Source: Diplonema japonicum (taxonomy: Eukaryota > Euglenozoa > Diplonemea > Diplonemida > Diplonemidae). Taken from it: DNA of 64,000 nt. How positions within the stretch are numbered: position 1 is the stretch's first letter; every line of letters begins with the position of its first letter. A model generated the notes under the pieces. That model was not told the origin of the DNA. It was given only the letters and a program-made list of their open reading frames with translations, and ran no database searches. A program made the position numbers and the translations under genes. The stretch spans positions 1 to 64,000 of the forward strand of contig OZ025714.1 in assembly GCA_964019335.1 (NCBI GenBank). Reading direction: 5' to 3'. Below are positions 1-9,814 of the stretch, piece by piece.

Positions 1-978
1 GGTGCGTGGCGACGACGATGTACGGCTCCTTCGGGTCACGCAACTCCATCTCCGGAAGAATGGCTTGGCTTCCCTGTGCGTCCTCGGCTTCGACCCCGTC
101 GGCTGTGTGTGTTTGGATTGTGCCTGTCGTGGTCTCTGCCTGCTGGTCCTTCCCCTCGGTGCGCTGGTTAGCTGTTTGATTGTTTTCTGTGCCATCCACC
201 GCCCCCTGGTTCCGGGCCCCTCCTTCCTCTCCGCTCCTCACAGGGCCAGCTTTTGTGTTTTGGATTGTGCCGCTCCCTGTCTCCTCCTCTCCCATCTCCG
301 CGTCCACCCGCTCCGCCGCTGCTTTTGCTGCCGCTGACGCTGCTGCTACCACCGCCGCGGCCGCCAGGTTCGCGGTCCTCCTCTCTGCCTCCTCCTGGAA
401 CTTGTTCTCCGCCGCCTTCGCCGCGGCCAGAGCAGCCATCCCTGTCAGGTAGAACGCCGCCTCAGCTACCTCCTCCTCCATTCCTGTAGCCGCAGCTTCC
501 CGTTCCATCGCCTCCTGATCCTCCCGCTCCCTCCTCTCCTCCTGGGAGTGCTGCTCCGCTTCCGAGTCCAGTTCCATCTTCTCCACCAGAACCTTCCCCT
601 TCCTAATGGCCGCCCTCGCCACGCCCTTGACCACGGCCGCCGACACTGCGGCCTTCATGTCGTTGAAGACCTCCACCCTGTGTCGTCGCGTCCTCTTCGC
701 TGCTTCAGATGCCACCTCCTTCAAGAACTCCCTGGCCTGCCCTGCCAGACCCCCAAACGTTTCCACCGCAAAAGGGCGGAACTGCTTGTGAGCCTCCTTG
801 CACGCTTCCATGTGCTTCTTGTTCTTCGCCTCCTGGGCCTTGTTCGCAGCGTAGCCAGCAGTTTTTGAGGCCTGTTCCAGGTTGCCCACCGTCCGAGGGT
901 GCACCACCGTCACATCCACCGCCAGCCCGTGGCCGTTTCCTTGTATCCCGCTCGGGAGGAGGATGTCCGCTTTTTTTT
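1..978 (-). pseudogene. 5'-truncated tail of a reverse-transcriptase-type retroelement ORF
   Basis: The minus strand is open from a stop at about 978, beside an 11-A run, to the window edge. It starts with ADILLPSG, then DVTVVHP, then an alanine/lysine-rich helix (KTAGYAANKAQEAKNKKH) and the motif FRPFAVETFGG. This order (a DV-V-P strand, an AE-rich helix, then PFA-ETFGG) is typical of the C-terminal end of non-LTR-type reverse-transcriptase polyproteins in many eukaryotes. The catalytic RT domain is missing, so this is a 5'-truncated copy. The downstream part is low-complexity Ala/Glu-rich sequence and continues beyond base 1. A second, diverged copy of the same tail lies at about 5515-5955. 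The family call rests on motif recall, not a search. Confidence 0.6.
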
Positions 979-2635
979 TTTAGGGGTGCCAAAATGGGGC
1001 TGGACGGACGCAGATGCCTACAGGGGGTTTTTGTAAGTTTGAAAACCGAAAATTCCGGATGCAAATTTGGCTCCGCGGTGTTCTTGGTGTTCAGGCTCCC
1101 TGTCTGCCAGGGCTGGCCCACCATGGCTGTTTTCACCGCCTTCCTTGGGGCCGTAGGTCTTTTGTTATTTCCCTAAACTCCTTCTCCTTGGCTTTTTTTT
1201 TTCTTGGCGTCCGCCGTAAAATTGGTGATATTTTGATAAACAAGAGAGGTATGTATGGGGGAAAAAGTGCATGCTCAGTGTTGGGGGGGGGTCCGGAATA
1301 GTGGTTTTATCCGCCTCTTTTCACCCATGGGACGGAAAAGCCCCCGCCTTGCCGATCGCGATGGAAGACACGGTTTATGGTTCCCATGCCCCCCACCGGA
1401 TCGTCTTCTACTCCTCTTTTCACTTTTTTTATTTTTTTACTAGTAAATTAAAACTTCTCTAACAAGGCGGGAGAAAAAAAAAATCTGGCATGCACAAAAA
1501 AGTGGTGATAAAGATTCGAGTTCGTGAATCACTTATCGATAGAGGAGAAAAAGGTCTCTTTCTTCTCTTTAATTTTTCTCTTTTTCAAACCTCCTTTGAT
1601 GATAAAATAAAAATTTAAAATTTGGTTGCCGTTCTCTTTCCTTGTTTTTCCTTTTATTTTCTCGGCGAACCTGATGCAAAATATAATAAACTAGGGAGGA
1701 ATGAATCTTTTCTTTTCTTTTCTTTTTTTTTTTCGAGGGGGGGTAGGGTTGGGAGAAAGAAAATAAAGAAAAGAAAAATAAAAAGAAAATAAAAGATATA
1801 TGAATTGAAGGGAGTCTTTGTGAGACGCCCTCTCGTCCTCTTCGTCTTCCTGCACCTTTCCCCTTTCTGCAGCGGTTTCTCCTCCGTTGGTGGTCTTGCC
1901 GTCCTTCCCCAGCCCGGCCTGAAAAAAAGAAAAAATTTGGGAAGGCTTCCATAGGTCACCAGCTATGGAAGCCCGCCTGATAAACCCACCCGTCAGCGAA
2001 CAAGCTGTAGAAGGAAAACTTCTAGTTAAACCATAAGATAAAAAATAAAAAAGAATCAACTCAAAACCATCAGCAAACAAGCTGTAGAAGGAAAACTCCT
2101 AGTAAAACCAAAAAGAAAAGAAACGGAAACCCAACAGCAAACATGTTTTAACAAAGGAACTTCAGGGGGAAAACTCCCGGTCCCCTTTTTTTTTTCTTTT
2201 GCTAACTTTCTTTTTTTTTTTTTTTCCCCTTTGTCCTTTTGTTGTAATGGAAAAAAAACAACAAAAAAAAAAAAAAAAAAAAAAATGGGGCTTTGATTGC
2301 AACACTAGGTGGCGTTAAGCGTGCAACGAAGCACGAAATACCTACTTGATTACAGGGGGCGCTCCTCGGCCGAGCAGTAGCTTCTTCTGCGTTCCGCGTC
2401 GTGTCCTTAATGCATGCGGTGTGCTCAACCCTAGCCGGGGCGTCCCGGGTAACCAAGATTCTGCGCTCGTGCAGTTTGCTGCCTGTTCGTCACCCTGAGC
2501 ATCTGCGATACGTTCTTCCACTCGGGCGCTACCGGTGATGACCGACGAGGAGGTCAACAGCGAACAACACATCTGATGTACTTCTTATATTTCCATGTTA
2601 TCCCCACCACCTATAAAAAAAAGAAAAGTTTTTTT
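979..2635. other. Gene-poor, homopolymer-rich spacer
   Basis: I see no supportable gene. The stretch holds T and A runs (about 1190-1205, 1470-1485, 1720-1735, 2187-2227, 2259-2285), a GC-richer island at about 2340-2570 and imperfect direct repeats at about 1990-2180. Open frames here are short and low in complexity. One minus-strand acidic stretch near 1830-1930 (QAGLGKDGKTTNGGE) could be a worn piece of coding sequence but has no recognisable family. Confidence 0.5.
1990..2180. repeat. Imperfect direct repeats, about 38-bp core, three copies
   Basis: A core resembling AGCAAACAAGCTGTAGAAGG, followed by AAAACTCCTAGT, occurs near 1993, again near 2071, and in a more decayed form near 2131. 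The first two are 78 bp apart. They sit in A-rich spacer and match no gene. Likely a decayed tandem repeat or part of an element's 3' region. Confidence 0.55.
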
Positions 2636-2636
2636 T

Positions 2637-2866
2637 AAAAAGGGGGACTTGAGAAAATAAATAAAAAGGGGGACTTGAGAAAATAAATAAAAAGGGGGAC
2701 TTGAGAAAATAAATAAAAAGGGGGACTTGAGAAAATAAATAAAAAGGGGGACTTGAGAAAATAAATAAAAAGGGGGACTTGAGAAAATAAATAAAAAGGG
2801 GGACTTGAGAAAATAAATAAAAAGGGGGACTTGAGAAAATAAATAAAAAGGGGGACTTGAGAATGT
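2637..2866. repeat. 26-bp minisatellite, nine copies
   Basis: The GGGGGACTTGAG block recurs exactly every 26 bp from 2642 to 2850, giving nine units separated by A-rich AAAATAAATAAAAA spacers, with no visible divergence between units. It ends against a long T run (about 2866-2888). The open frames across it are simply translated repeat and are not called as genes. Near-perfect identity suggests recent slippage or unequal exchange. Confidence 0.95.
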
Positions 2867-3250
2867 TTTTTTTTTTTTTTTTTTTTTTCCTTCAAAAGAC
2901 ACACAAGGCGCGATAAACCTTAAGAGAAAATAAAAATATTCCAAAACAGACAATCAAGTTCCAACCTGGGAGGAAGGCATGGGTTTCTCTTTTTCTTTAT
3001 GGGAGGGAGAGGGGAAGAAGAAGAAGCAACTCCAAATGATAAAAATTCAAAAATAAAAATCTCAAAAAAGGCTTGAAAGAAGAAGAGGCAAATTCAAAAA
3101 CATACTAGGGAGGAATGAGTGGGGCAGGGGGTAAAATTTAGGAGGGGGAAAGAGGGAGAATCAAAAAAGGGGAAAGGGGCAGAGTGACCAATGTCCATGC
3201 GAAAAAGCATAGAGCGGGGGAAGAAGAAAATCAAAAACAGGAAAAACACA

Positions 3251-4159
3251 TCACCACAAAAGAAAAAAGAAAAAAGAAAAAAGAAAAAAAAAAAAAAACG
3301 TCGACCGAGATGGTTCCACTTCAAAAAGAAAAAGAAAAACAGAAGAGGGTCTGTTTTTTACCTCCGTGGAGGGTTCCTCTGGAGAGGGCTCTAAAAATGA
3401 AAAAGGGGGGGACAAATGGGGGGGAGGAGCACCACCCTCTCTCGGGAGTGCCACCTCTTCCCCTTTCTCTCTATTTTCCTCCGAAGAGGGTCTGTTTTCC
3501 TCCGAAGAGGGTTCTAAAAAAAAAAAGGGGGCGGGTGGGGCACTATCCTCTCTCGGGAGTGCCACCCCCCCTTGCCCACAAAAAAGGGGATCTAAAAAAG
3601 GGGGTTCGTCTGTTAACCCAGGGGATGGGTCTTCCTGGGGTGTGCGGGTGAGCTTGGGGCCTACCGCACGCAGGGTGATCGACACCCTGACACCAGTGGA
3701 CATCCCGGACGGGATGTGGTGCGTCCACTGGTGTCTCGCTTCACCTTCCAACAGTGCCCATGAGAAGGGGGGCACCAGGTATCTCGCCACCCTGTCCCCC
3801 CTCCTCATGACCATTGTGGTCTCGGCTCCGTACGAGAGGACTAGGACAATCGGTCCCAGCCTCGCGTCGTCCTTGTGGGCGGCAATCCCACAACCAGACT
3901 TGTACTTGTTGACAAGTACCTGGTTGGGGACCACCTTGAGCCCTGCGGCGGCGGCCACCTCCCTCACCCACCCCTCCGCCCCCCCTGGGATCCCCGTGGT
4001 GGGGCGCACCTTGGCGTTCGTCCCCTCCCACCGGTACCCGTATTGGAGGGTCTCCCTCCCTGAGTTCCCAGACAGGGCCTCCCACTTTCCTGAAAGCAGG
4101 GCTTTCGGGAAGGCAGGGGCCGGGCCCGTCCTCAACCCGGGAGGGTGTTCACCATACAC
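3251..4159 (-). CDS. AlkB-like 2-oxoglutarate/Fe(II) dioxygenase ORF
   Basis: The N-terminal ~165 residues read as a complete AlkB-family fold: a YGYRWEG strand, then NQVLVNKYKSGCGIAAHKDD carrying the HxD iron ligands, GPIVLVLSYG, a GEARHQWTHHIP segment with the distal His, and GVRVSITLRA with the 2OG-binding Arg. Family members repair alkylated nucleic acid by oxidative demethylation; the substrate here is unknown. The C-terminal ~130 residues are Pro/Glu/Ser-rich with internal repeats (PLFF-LEPSSEENRPSSEENR type) and run into a Phe-rich low-complexity end, so the true stop may be artefactual. It lies among retroelement fragments on the same strand and may be element cargo rather than a host repair gene. 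No upstream signals were recognised. Confidence 0.75.
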   Translation of the reverse strand: MYGEHPPGLRTGPAPAFPKALLSGKWEALSGNSGRETLQYGYRWEGTNAKVRPTTGIPGGAEGWVREVAAAAGLKVVPNQVLVNKYKSGCGIAAHKDDARLGPIVLVLSYGAETTMVMRRGDRVARYLVPPFSWALLEGEARHQWTHHIPSGMSTGVRVSITLRAVGPKLTRTPQEDPSPGLTDEPPFLDPLFCGQGGVALPREDSAPPAPFFFLEPSSEENRPSSEENREKGEEVALPREGGAPPPHLSPPFSFLEPSPEEPSTEVKNRPSSVFLFLFEVEPSRSTFFFFFLFSFFFFLLW

Positions 4160-4789
4160 CAGTACCCACCCCTTTTTTTCTCCCTCTTTTCTTCCCTCTT
4201 CAATTGTTCAACAATAAAATAATAGCAGGGTCGGCTGCAGGGGTCGTGGTCGCGGCGGTCGTGGCTGCGGCAGGGGCGGCTGCGGCGGTCTCAGTTGCGG
4301 CGATCAGGGCGGCAGGGTCGGCTGCGGCGTTCAGGGCGGCTGGGGCGGCCGTGGCTGTAGCAGCGGCGGTCAAAACCGCGGTCTCTGCTAGTGATTTTTT
4401 TATTTTATTTTTTTTTTCTAAAGGGGGGTGGGGGGATCTAGGGGGTGGGGGTGGGGATTCATACTGCCCAACCAGATAGTCTGGTTGGGTCGGCCCTGGC
4501 GTCGTGTGCAGCCTGGCGGCCTGTCGGGGTTCCTTCTCCCTGCGGTTTGCGCGGTCACCTCCTCTTGCGTTCCGTCTTGGATCCATTTTTTATTTTTTTT
4601 ATTTTTTTTTAAAGTGTGTGTTGGGGGAGGGGATCCTTTCGGTAAGCGGCGGGCAGGCCGACGGGCAAAACAACCCCCCCGGACGACGGCGACGACGGAC
4701 GACGGACGCAGCGGCAAACCCAGGCAGAGGCGGCAGGCACCAGCAGAACACGAACGACCAATAAAGTACAGAAACTGTAGCTTTAGAAT
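4160..4789. other. GC-rich low-complexity spacer
   Basis: About 4225-4395 is built of imperfect GCGGC/GGGGC repeats and 4420-4470 is a G-rich stretch; T runs at about 4395-4420 and 4587-4612 break it up. No convincing coding signal on either strand. Confidence 0.5.
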
Positions 4790-5514
4790 CGTTGGCCCAC
4801 TACTGTACCGGGAAGAGAACGAGCAGGCAAGTCATACGTAGACGTCCCCTGCAGCCTAATGGGCGACACGCAAGAACCGCATGGAGGAGCTGTAAATGCA
4901 GCATCGTATGTAAGCTGGAAACCATGCATATCAAGTCCCAGTCGGACGTACTGTTCGGAGTTAAACGAGTCGAACGCCTTGTGCGGTGTCGTTGTGCCAC
5001 CATTGTTGCGGACAGCCCGCCGTACGGTGCATCGGGGTACTTTTTTGTTAGCAGTGCCAGTGACACCAAACCTTTTCGGATGCTGTCTTGCAAGAGCCCT
5101 TCAGCGTGACGCCGGGTTCTAAATCGTCTTCGAACACAACACCGCTCATTGCAGCGACGTCAGCGGGCCCAGCATGCCTCCCGCGCAGCATGTTGGCCAC
5201 GATGGTCTCATTCCGGATCATCACCAAGCATGAATATGTCCTGTTGCACGATGCTTCCCCATCGAGGCCCTGTACGGAATGCGTGAGGTTCCATGTGATG
5301 TTGTACCCGGGTTGGAGGTTGAACACGGCGTGCCCGGTGTGCTCGTCCGTCCGCATCACAGCTTGGTAGTAGTTGGTGGAGTAGTCTTCCAGCGGACCGT
5401 CGACCACGAAAGCAGGTTCCGATGAATGTGAGATCCTGACGCGCATCTCGGACTCCCTCTCCATGAGGGAGAATCTCGTAATACCCCCGAGGTTGCTCCA
5501 TGACCCGAAGCCCC
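4790..5514 (-). pseudogene. Broken copy of a large repeat-family (probably extracellular) protein gene
   Basis: Read on the minus strand from 5514, an exon-like stretch gives WSNLGGITRFSLMERESEM, then VVDGPLEDYSTNYYQAVMRT, QPGYNITWNLTHS and GRHAGPADVAAMSG, before a frameshift near 5090. Another frame continues with FGVTGTANKKVPRCTVRRAV and reaches a stop near 4790. N-glycosylation-like NxT sites and Cys pairs suggest a surface or secreted protein. About 500 bp (roughly 5015-5514) is about 95% identical to part of the insertion at 59.0-59.5 kb, where a 2-nt indel gives a different frame. Both copies look dead. At 5514 the homology stops abruptly and retroelement sequence begins. The family is not recognised. 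Confidence 0.6.
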
Positions 5515-5955
5515 CTCAGCTTCGGTGGTTTTTTCATTGCCGAAGGAGTCCTCTGTGAGGTCAGTGTTGGATTCAGTGTTGGGTTCGTTGTTCGCTTCCT
5601 CATTGTCCTTTTTTTCCTCTTCGCCGTCCGGTACCGGGGGCCCGGGATCCAACTGTACAGGCCCTTTGACTAACAGCGCCCCTGCTATCGATCTCATCAT
5701 GGCCGTTGACACCTCTTGGACCACACGCCTGTGTATCGAGACTCTGTCCCCGTGGGCCCGCGCAGCTATGCTCCTGGACAGTTTCTTCGTGAGGTAGACC
5801 GCTGCCTCCCCGAACCCCCCAAAGGTCTCCATCGCGAAAGGTACAAAGGCCACGCGTGTCTTGGCGAGCTCCGCCTCATACTTCTGGCGCTTGTAGTGTT
5901 CCGCCTTCGCCGCTGCGTACCCCGCAGTCTTCGCCGCCTTGTTCAGGAGTGTTCT
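5515..5955 (-). pseudogene. Second truncated reverse-transcriptase-type tail
   Basis: On the minus strand from about 5955: KAAKTAGYAAAKAEHYKRQK, then FVPFAMETFGGFGEAAVYL, a basic helix, and an acidic Glu/Asn-rich end. It matches the copy at 1-978 in motif order (KTAGYAA, PFA-ETFGG) but is diverged, so the two are separate insertions or subfamilies. It lacks everything upstream and is fused without a gap to the broken surface-protein copy at 5514. Confidence 0.6.
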
Positions 5956-5959
5956 ATGA

Positions 5960-7010
5960 GGTCAACATACTTTCCCTGATCACATCTCTTATCCGGAAAA
6001 GATCGCACTACCTGAACTACCGATACCTTCGTCTTTTTGGCAACATTTTCTCCTTTTTGTCTTGTATGCTGCTTGCATTTTGAAGAGAAAAAATAAATAA
6101 AGGGTGGGAACAAAAGGAAGAAGAGGGATAACAAAATAAAACCAAAAAAAAAAAGAGAGGGGGAACAAAAAGAAGACTGTTTGAGCTCAGATAAAATCAA
6201 AAAGCGAAAGAAAACAGTCAAAAAAAAAAGAAGAAGAAGAAGAAAAAAAGAAAGAAAGAAAGAAAACAAGAGAGGAAAAAAAAGCAGTTCCAGTGTCCTT
6301 GGTACTTTATTTTTTCTTCATTCCTTTCAGTTCAGCAAAAAGAAAAAAGAAAAGGAAAAAGAAAAAGCCACAGAGAAAGAGCGAGAGAAAAAAAGAAGAA
6401 AAAACAACTTTTCACTGTCTTCCCCGTACTTTCCCGTTGGGTTTTTCCTTCTTCTTTTTCTTTTTCTTTTTGAAAAAAGAATAGGTCCTATAACGCCTGA
6501 TCAAAGACAAATAGGAATAAAAGAGAGTAAAACGATCTTTTTATTTTTTAATGTATTGTATATTGTTCCACCTCCCCACTTTCATTTTTCCCAGAGCAGA
6601 AGATCCTCGCTCTGGAACAGAAGGTGAAAGTGGTAGTTTGGGGAAGGGGCTTATAAGAAAAAGGATACAAGAAAAGAAAAAAAAAACAAAAAAAGGATCT
6701 CATGCTTGTCCCCATCACCCAGGGGTCCACACCACTGTCCTGCGTCGCTATCAGCAAAAGACCGCAGAACAGTGTCCTCTGGTGTTGGTCACTTTTTTTT
6801 TTTTTTTTTCTTTTTTCATTCTATCTCCGACACACATGAGGCCCGTGTTTGTTTTTTTTTTTCTCTTCAGAAGCTAGAAAATGGAAGAGGTTAGAAAGGT
6901 TTGGGAATTAAAAGAAGGAAGAAGAAGAGGAAGAAAGATTTACAACGGATCCTAATTATATATATATTTTTTTTTAAATGCGTTTTTTCTCTTTTCTTTT
7001 TTTTTTTATT
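5960..7010. other. Purine/pyrimidine-tract spacer downstream of the minus-strand gene array
   Basis: This kilobase is nearly all A-, T-, GAA- and AAG-rich tracts, for example the long GAAGAAG and GAAAGAAAG runs near 6225-6270 and the TTCTTTTTC runs near 6445-6475. No gene is supportable. It lies at the 3' end of the gene array that begins at 63.7 kb, so it may hold the last 3' UTR and a transcription-unit boundary; that role is inference. Confidence 0.5.
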
Positions 7011-7011
7011 C

Positions 7012-9786
7012 TCACACAACATGTTGTTGTGCTTGTTCTTGTTGTTGCATCTCAGTCGGAGAGTTCACCTCACCCGAGGGTAGGGACTTCTCGATGACAG
7101 AGGTGTTCCCATGGTCAGGGTGGAGAGGGTTCTGTTGCGGCTTCTCGTTGAGGTCGGGAGCGGTGAGGTAAGGGTCGGGCCCCACGAAGGAGAGGACCAC
7201 AGGGAGGAGGAAGACCCCGAACCACTGGCCGAAGAAGATGATCATGACAAACATCCTGAAGAAGACGGTGAAGATGTAGGAGATCGCGAAGGCGAGCGGC
7301 AGGACCGCGATGAAGGTGGAGGTGCCCCCATTCACCACAGCGGGGCCCATCTTCCACAATGCGAAGGCCGCGCGCTGCGTCCTCCCGCTGTGCTCCTCGC
7401 CGTCCTCGCACCTCACGTGGAGGAAGGCCCCCGCGATGTGGACGCTGTAGTCGACGCTCAGCCCGACCGCGAGCACGATGCAGATCACCGACACGCTGTT
7501 CAGCTGCACCCCGATCAGCGGCATGAAGCCCAGCATGCACACGTCGACGCACCCGATCGTCGCCGTTACCAGGAGGCCCAGCTGGATATTCGCGATCATG
7601 AGGGTCACCAGCACGAACACGCACGACCCCGCGACCGCAACATTCTGCGTGATCTCGGAGATCATGATCTTGTAGGACTCCCAGAAGATGAACGGGTAGG
7701 CCCACGGGAACTCTGGTCCCGTCAGCACCGCCCGCAGGTCGTCCATGCAGTCGACGGCGTCCTCGCTGTCCGACAGGGGGGCCCCGATGATGTGGAAGCC
7801 CGAGCGGGTGGCGACCAAAGCGCTCCCGTTGCTGCTCCACCGGATGTTGTCGATGTGCTGCCAGGCGCTGCGGGGGCCCGTCGTCGTCGAGGCGAAGAAC
7901 CGGAGGTGCCCGTAGAACTGCGAGGGGACAACCCTCCCCGCCCCCTGGTCCCAGTCCGCGGCGTGCTCCTCCCTCACCCACTTCTGGAAGTCCTCCATCC
8001 ACGAAGAGGTGGAGTTCGCCACGACCCACCGGTTCCCGCGGAGGATCGCGAGCGCCTTCAGCACCGTGTCCTGCTCCAAGGGGTAGTCGATCGCACCGAA
8101 GTACACGTTCGCAGGGAGGCTCTCTCCGCTGAAGTAGCTGTCTCGAACGTCCATCGCCGCCTCGATGGCGTGCCCGTCCGGGATGAACCACTCGTTGTTG
8201 AAGTTCATCTCCAGCTCGGTGCACCCGTAGATCCCGACCCCTAAAAAGAAGCAAGAGATGAGGATCACCACCACCTTCCCCACGAGGGTCCCGAGCACCA
8301 GACGCGGCATAAAGGTCCCGACAACGCGGTTCTGGAGGCCCCTCTCCCCCTCGGTCCACGACCCGTCCTTCTTCACGCACAAGCCCGTCTCGTCGTCCAC
8401 AGCGACGCAGCACAGGCAGTCCGCCCTCCCCTTCTCCTGCCTCACGCTGTCGAGGTAGGCGATCGCCACCACAAAGGTGCACTGGAAGAAGAAGTCGAAG
8501 GTGATCCCGACCGTCGCGTAGTAGCAGAAGTCCCGGAGCCCCGGGAAGGAGGTGCTCGACCCCGCGAGGAAGGCGATGAGGTCCGTCATCGAGGTGATCG
8601 TGATCGCAGGCCCGGCGTGCTTCATGGCCGCCACCATCCTCTCCTTCATGGTCGGGATGTCGGCGCAGTCCCACCAGGAGTCCATGATCACAAAGGTGTC
8701 GTCGATCCCCACCCCGAGAAGCACCAGCACCAGCACCTGCACCACGCTGTTGAACTTGATCCCGATGTACCAGCAGAGGCCGTAGGCGGCGAACGTCGAC
8801 AGCCCGATCGAGACGATCGACACCAGACCGAGGATGGAGTGCGAGTACTTCGCCCGGCCTCGGGACAGGATGAAGGAGGCGTACACGAACATCAAGACGT
8901 ACCCAATGATCAGGCTCGCCACGTCCGAGCCCGTTGCCTCGTCTCCCGCCTCCTCCTCCTGCGCGTCCGTCAAGATGTACGCCTCAGCGTTGTGCGCCTC
9001 CCTGTCGGCTGAACGCCTGTTCGCAGAGTCCTCCGCAACCAGAATCTCGAAGTACCTGCTCTGCGGGTCGTCCTCCCCGACCCCGGAGATCTCCTCCTTC
9101 TCGTTCTTCAGGTCGTAGATGATCCGCGTCGCTCGCGTCGACACCAACAGCGCCGCCCCGTTGTAAACCGCGTCGCTGCCGATGTAGTAGCTTAGGGGGG
9201 GTCCCGAGGGCTCGATGTCCCTCCAGTTCACGGAGTTCACGGTGGCGAGGGGGTCCGCGTCCGCCTCCAAGAGCGTCCGGTTGTGCTGCCAGAAGGACAG
9301 GACGGACACGGGAGCCTTGCAGCTGTCTCCCTCCGAGTACCTCGAGCACACCACGTTGTAGGTCACGTTCTCCCCGTCCACGATGAGCGACTGCGACAAG
9401 AACCACTCGTGCATTTCCTGCATGTACAGCAGCGACGCCTTCGTCAGCATGTTCGTCCCCTCCGTCCCGAGGGTCTGCAGGTACACCGTCCGCGCATCAT
9501 TCCCGAACCTGTCGATCACCCAGGCCTCGTCGTTGAAGGCCTGGCTGTCCTGCGGGGTGAAGAGCTTGTCCGAAGACACCTCCTCGTCGTAGAACCAGAT
9601 CCCCTGCGCCATAGCTGCCGCGAAGACCACGCAGATGGCAATCGTTACCCCCGGGTGATTCACCACCACAGTGCTGAGCTTCTCGAACAGCTTCTCCGTT
9701 CCGGTGTGCACTGCCGCTGACAGCCGCTCCAGGCGATCCTTGCAGCCGCCACCTCCCTCCGTTTCCTTGTGCGGGCTCTTCTCCAT
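7012..9786 (-). CDS. Patched/Dispatched-like RND membrane protein with sterol-sensing-type domain
   Basis: A single exon of 924 residues, started at MEKSPHKETE. TM1 (ICVVFAAAMAQGIWF) is followed by a long extracellular loop, then a five-helix block beginning ASLIIGYVLMFVYASFIL that carries GVGIDDTFVIMDSWW, the RND/SSD signature. A second loop (EMNFNNEWFIPDG) precedes a second block with GLSVDYSVHIAGAF. The two Asp-containing TM4/TM10 motifs are those that couple cation flux in RND transporters. This is the Patched, NPC1 and patched-domain family; substrate (sterol or lipid) is unknown. The C-terminal tail is Gln/Pro-rich and cytosolic. Third codon positions are strongly G/C, unlike most neighbours. 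Confidence 0.9.
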   Translation of the reverse strand: MEKSPHKETEGGGGCKDRLERLSAAVHTGTEKLFEKLSTVVVNHPGVTIAICVVFAAAMAQGIWFYDEEVSSDKLFTPQDSQAFNDEAWVIDRFGNDARTVYLQTLGTEGTNMLTKASLLYMQEMHEWFLSQSLIVDGENVTYNVVCSRYSEGDSCKAPVSVLSFWQHNRTLLEADADPLATVNSVNWRDIEPSGPPLSYYIGSDAVYNGAALLVSTRATRIIYDLKNEKEEISGVGEDDPQSRYFEILVAEDSANRRSADREAHNAEAYILTDAQEEEAGDEATGSDVASLIIGYVLMFVYASFILSRGRAKYSHSILGLVSIVSIGLSTFAAYGLCWYIGIKFNSVVQVLVLVLLGVGIDDTFVIMDSWWDCADIPTMKERMVAAMKHAGPAITITSMTDLIAFLAGSSTSFPGLRDFCYYATVGITFDFFFQCTFVVAIAYLDSVRQEKGRADCLCCVAVDDETGLCVKKDGSWTEGERGLQNRVVGTFMPRLVLGTLVGKVVVILISCFFLGVGIYGCTELEMNFNNEWFIPDGHAIEAAMDVRDSYFSGESLPANVYFGAIDYPLEQDTVLKALAILRGNRWVVANSTSSWMEDFQKWVREEHAADWDQGAGRVVPSQFYGHLRFFASTTTGPRSAWQHIDNIRWSSNGSALVATRSGFHIIGAPLSDSEDAVDCMDDLRAVLTGPEFPWAYPFIFWESYKIMISEITQNVAVAGSCVFVLVTLMIANIQLGLLVTATIGCVDVCMLGFMPLIGVQLNSVSVICIVLAVGLSVDYSVHIAGAFLHVRCEDGEEHSGRTQRAAFALWKMGPAVVNGGTSTFIAVLPLAFAISYIFTVFFRMFVMIIFFGQWFGVFLLPVVLSFVGPDPYLTAPDLNEKPQQNPLHPDHGNTSVIEKSLPSGEVNSPTEMQQQEQAQQHVV

Positions 9787-9814
9787 CTTTTTTCTTCTTC
9801 TTGTTTTTTTTTTT

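Noticed and set aside
2340-2575. GC-rich island that could be a tRNA-derived SINE
   Set aside because: No convincing A and B boxes or cloverleaf could be found on either strand.
2585-2953. Repetitive Phe/Leu/Ser protein on the minus strand
   Set aside because: Direct translation of the 26-bp minisatellite.
3366-4217. 283-codon plus-strand frame opposite the AlkB ORF
   Set aside because: No domain; the minus strand carries all AlkB motifs in order.
4915-5000. 5S rRNA-like look (ACCATGCATATC... TTCGGAGTTAAACGAGTC)
   Set aside because: Only a short stretch resembles 5S; no pairing ends, and the minus strand continues the decayed protein gene through it.
7111-8674. Long open frames on both strands across the RND gene (up to about 500 codons)
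   Set aside because: They are shadows of a GC-rich gene: Arg/Gly/Pro/His-rich with no domain, while the chosen frame has TM helices and both RND motifs.
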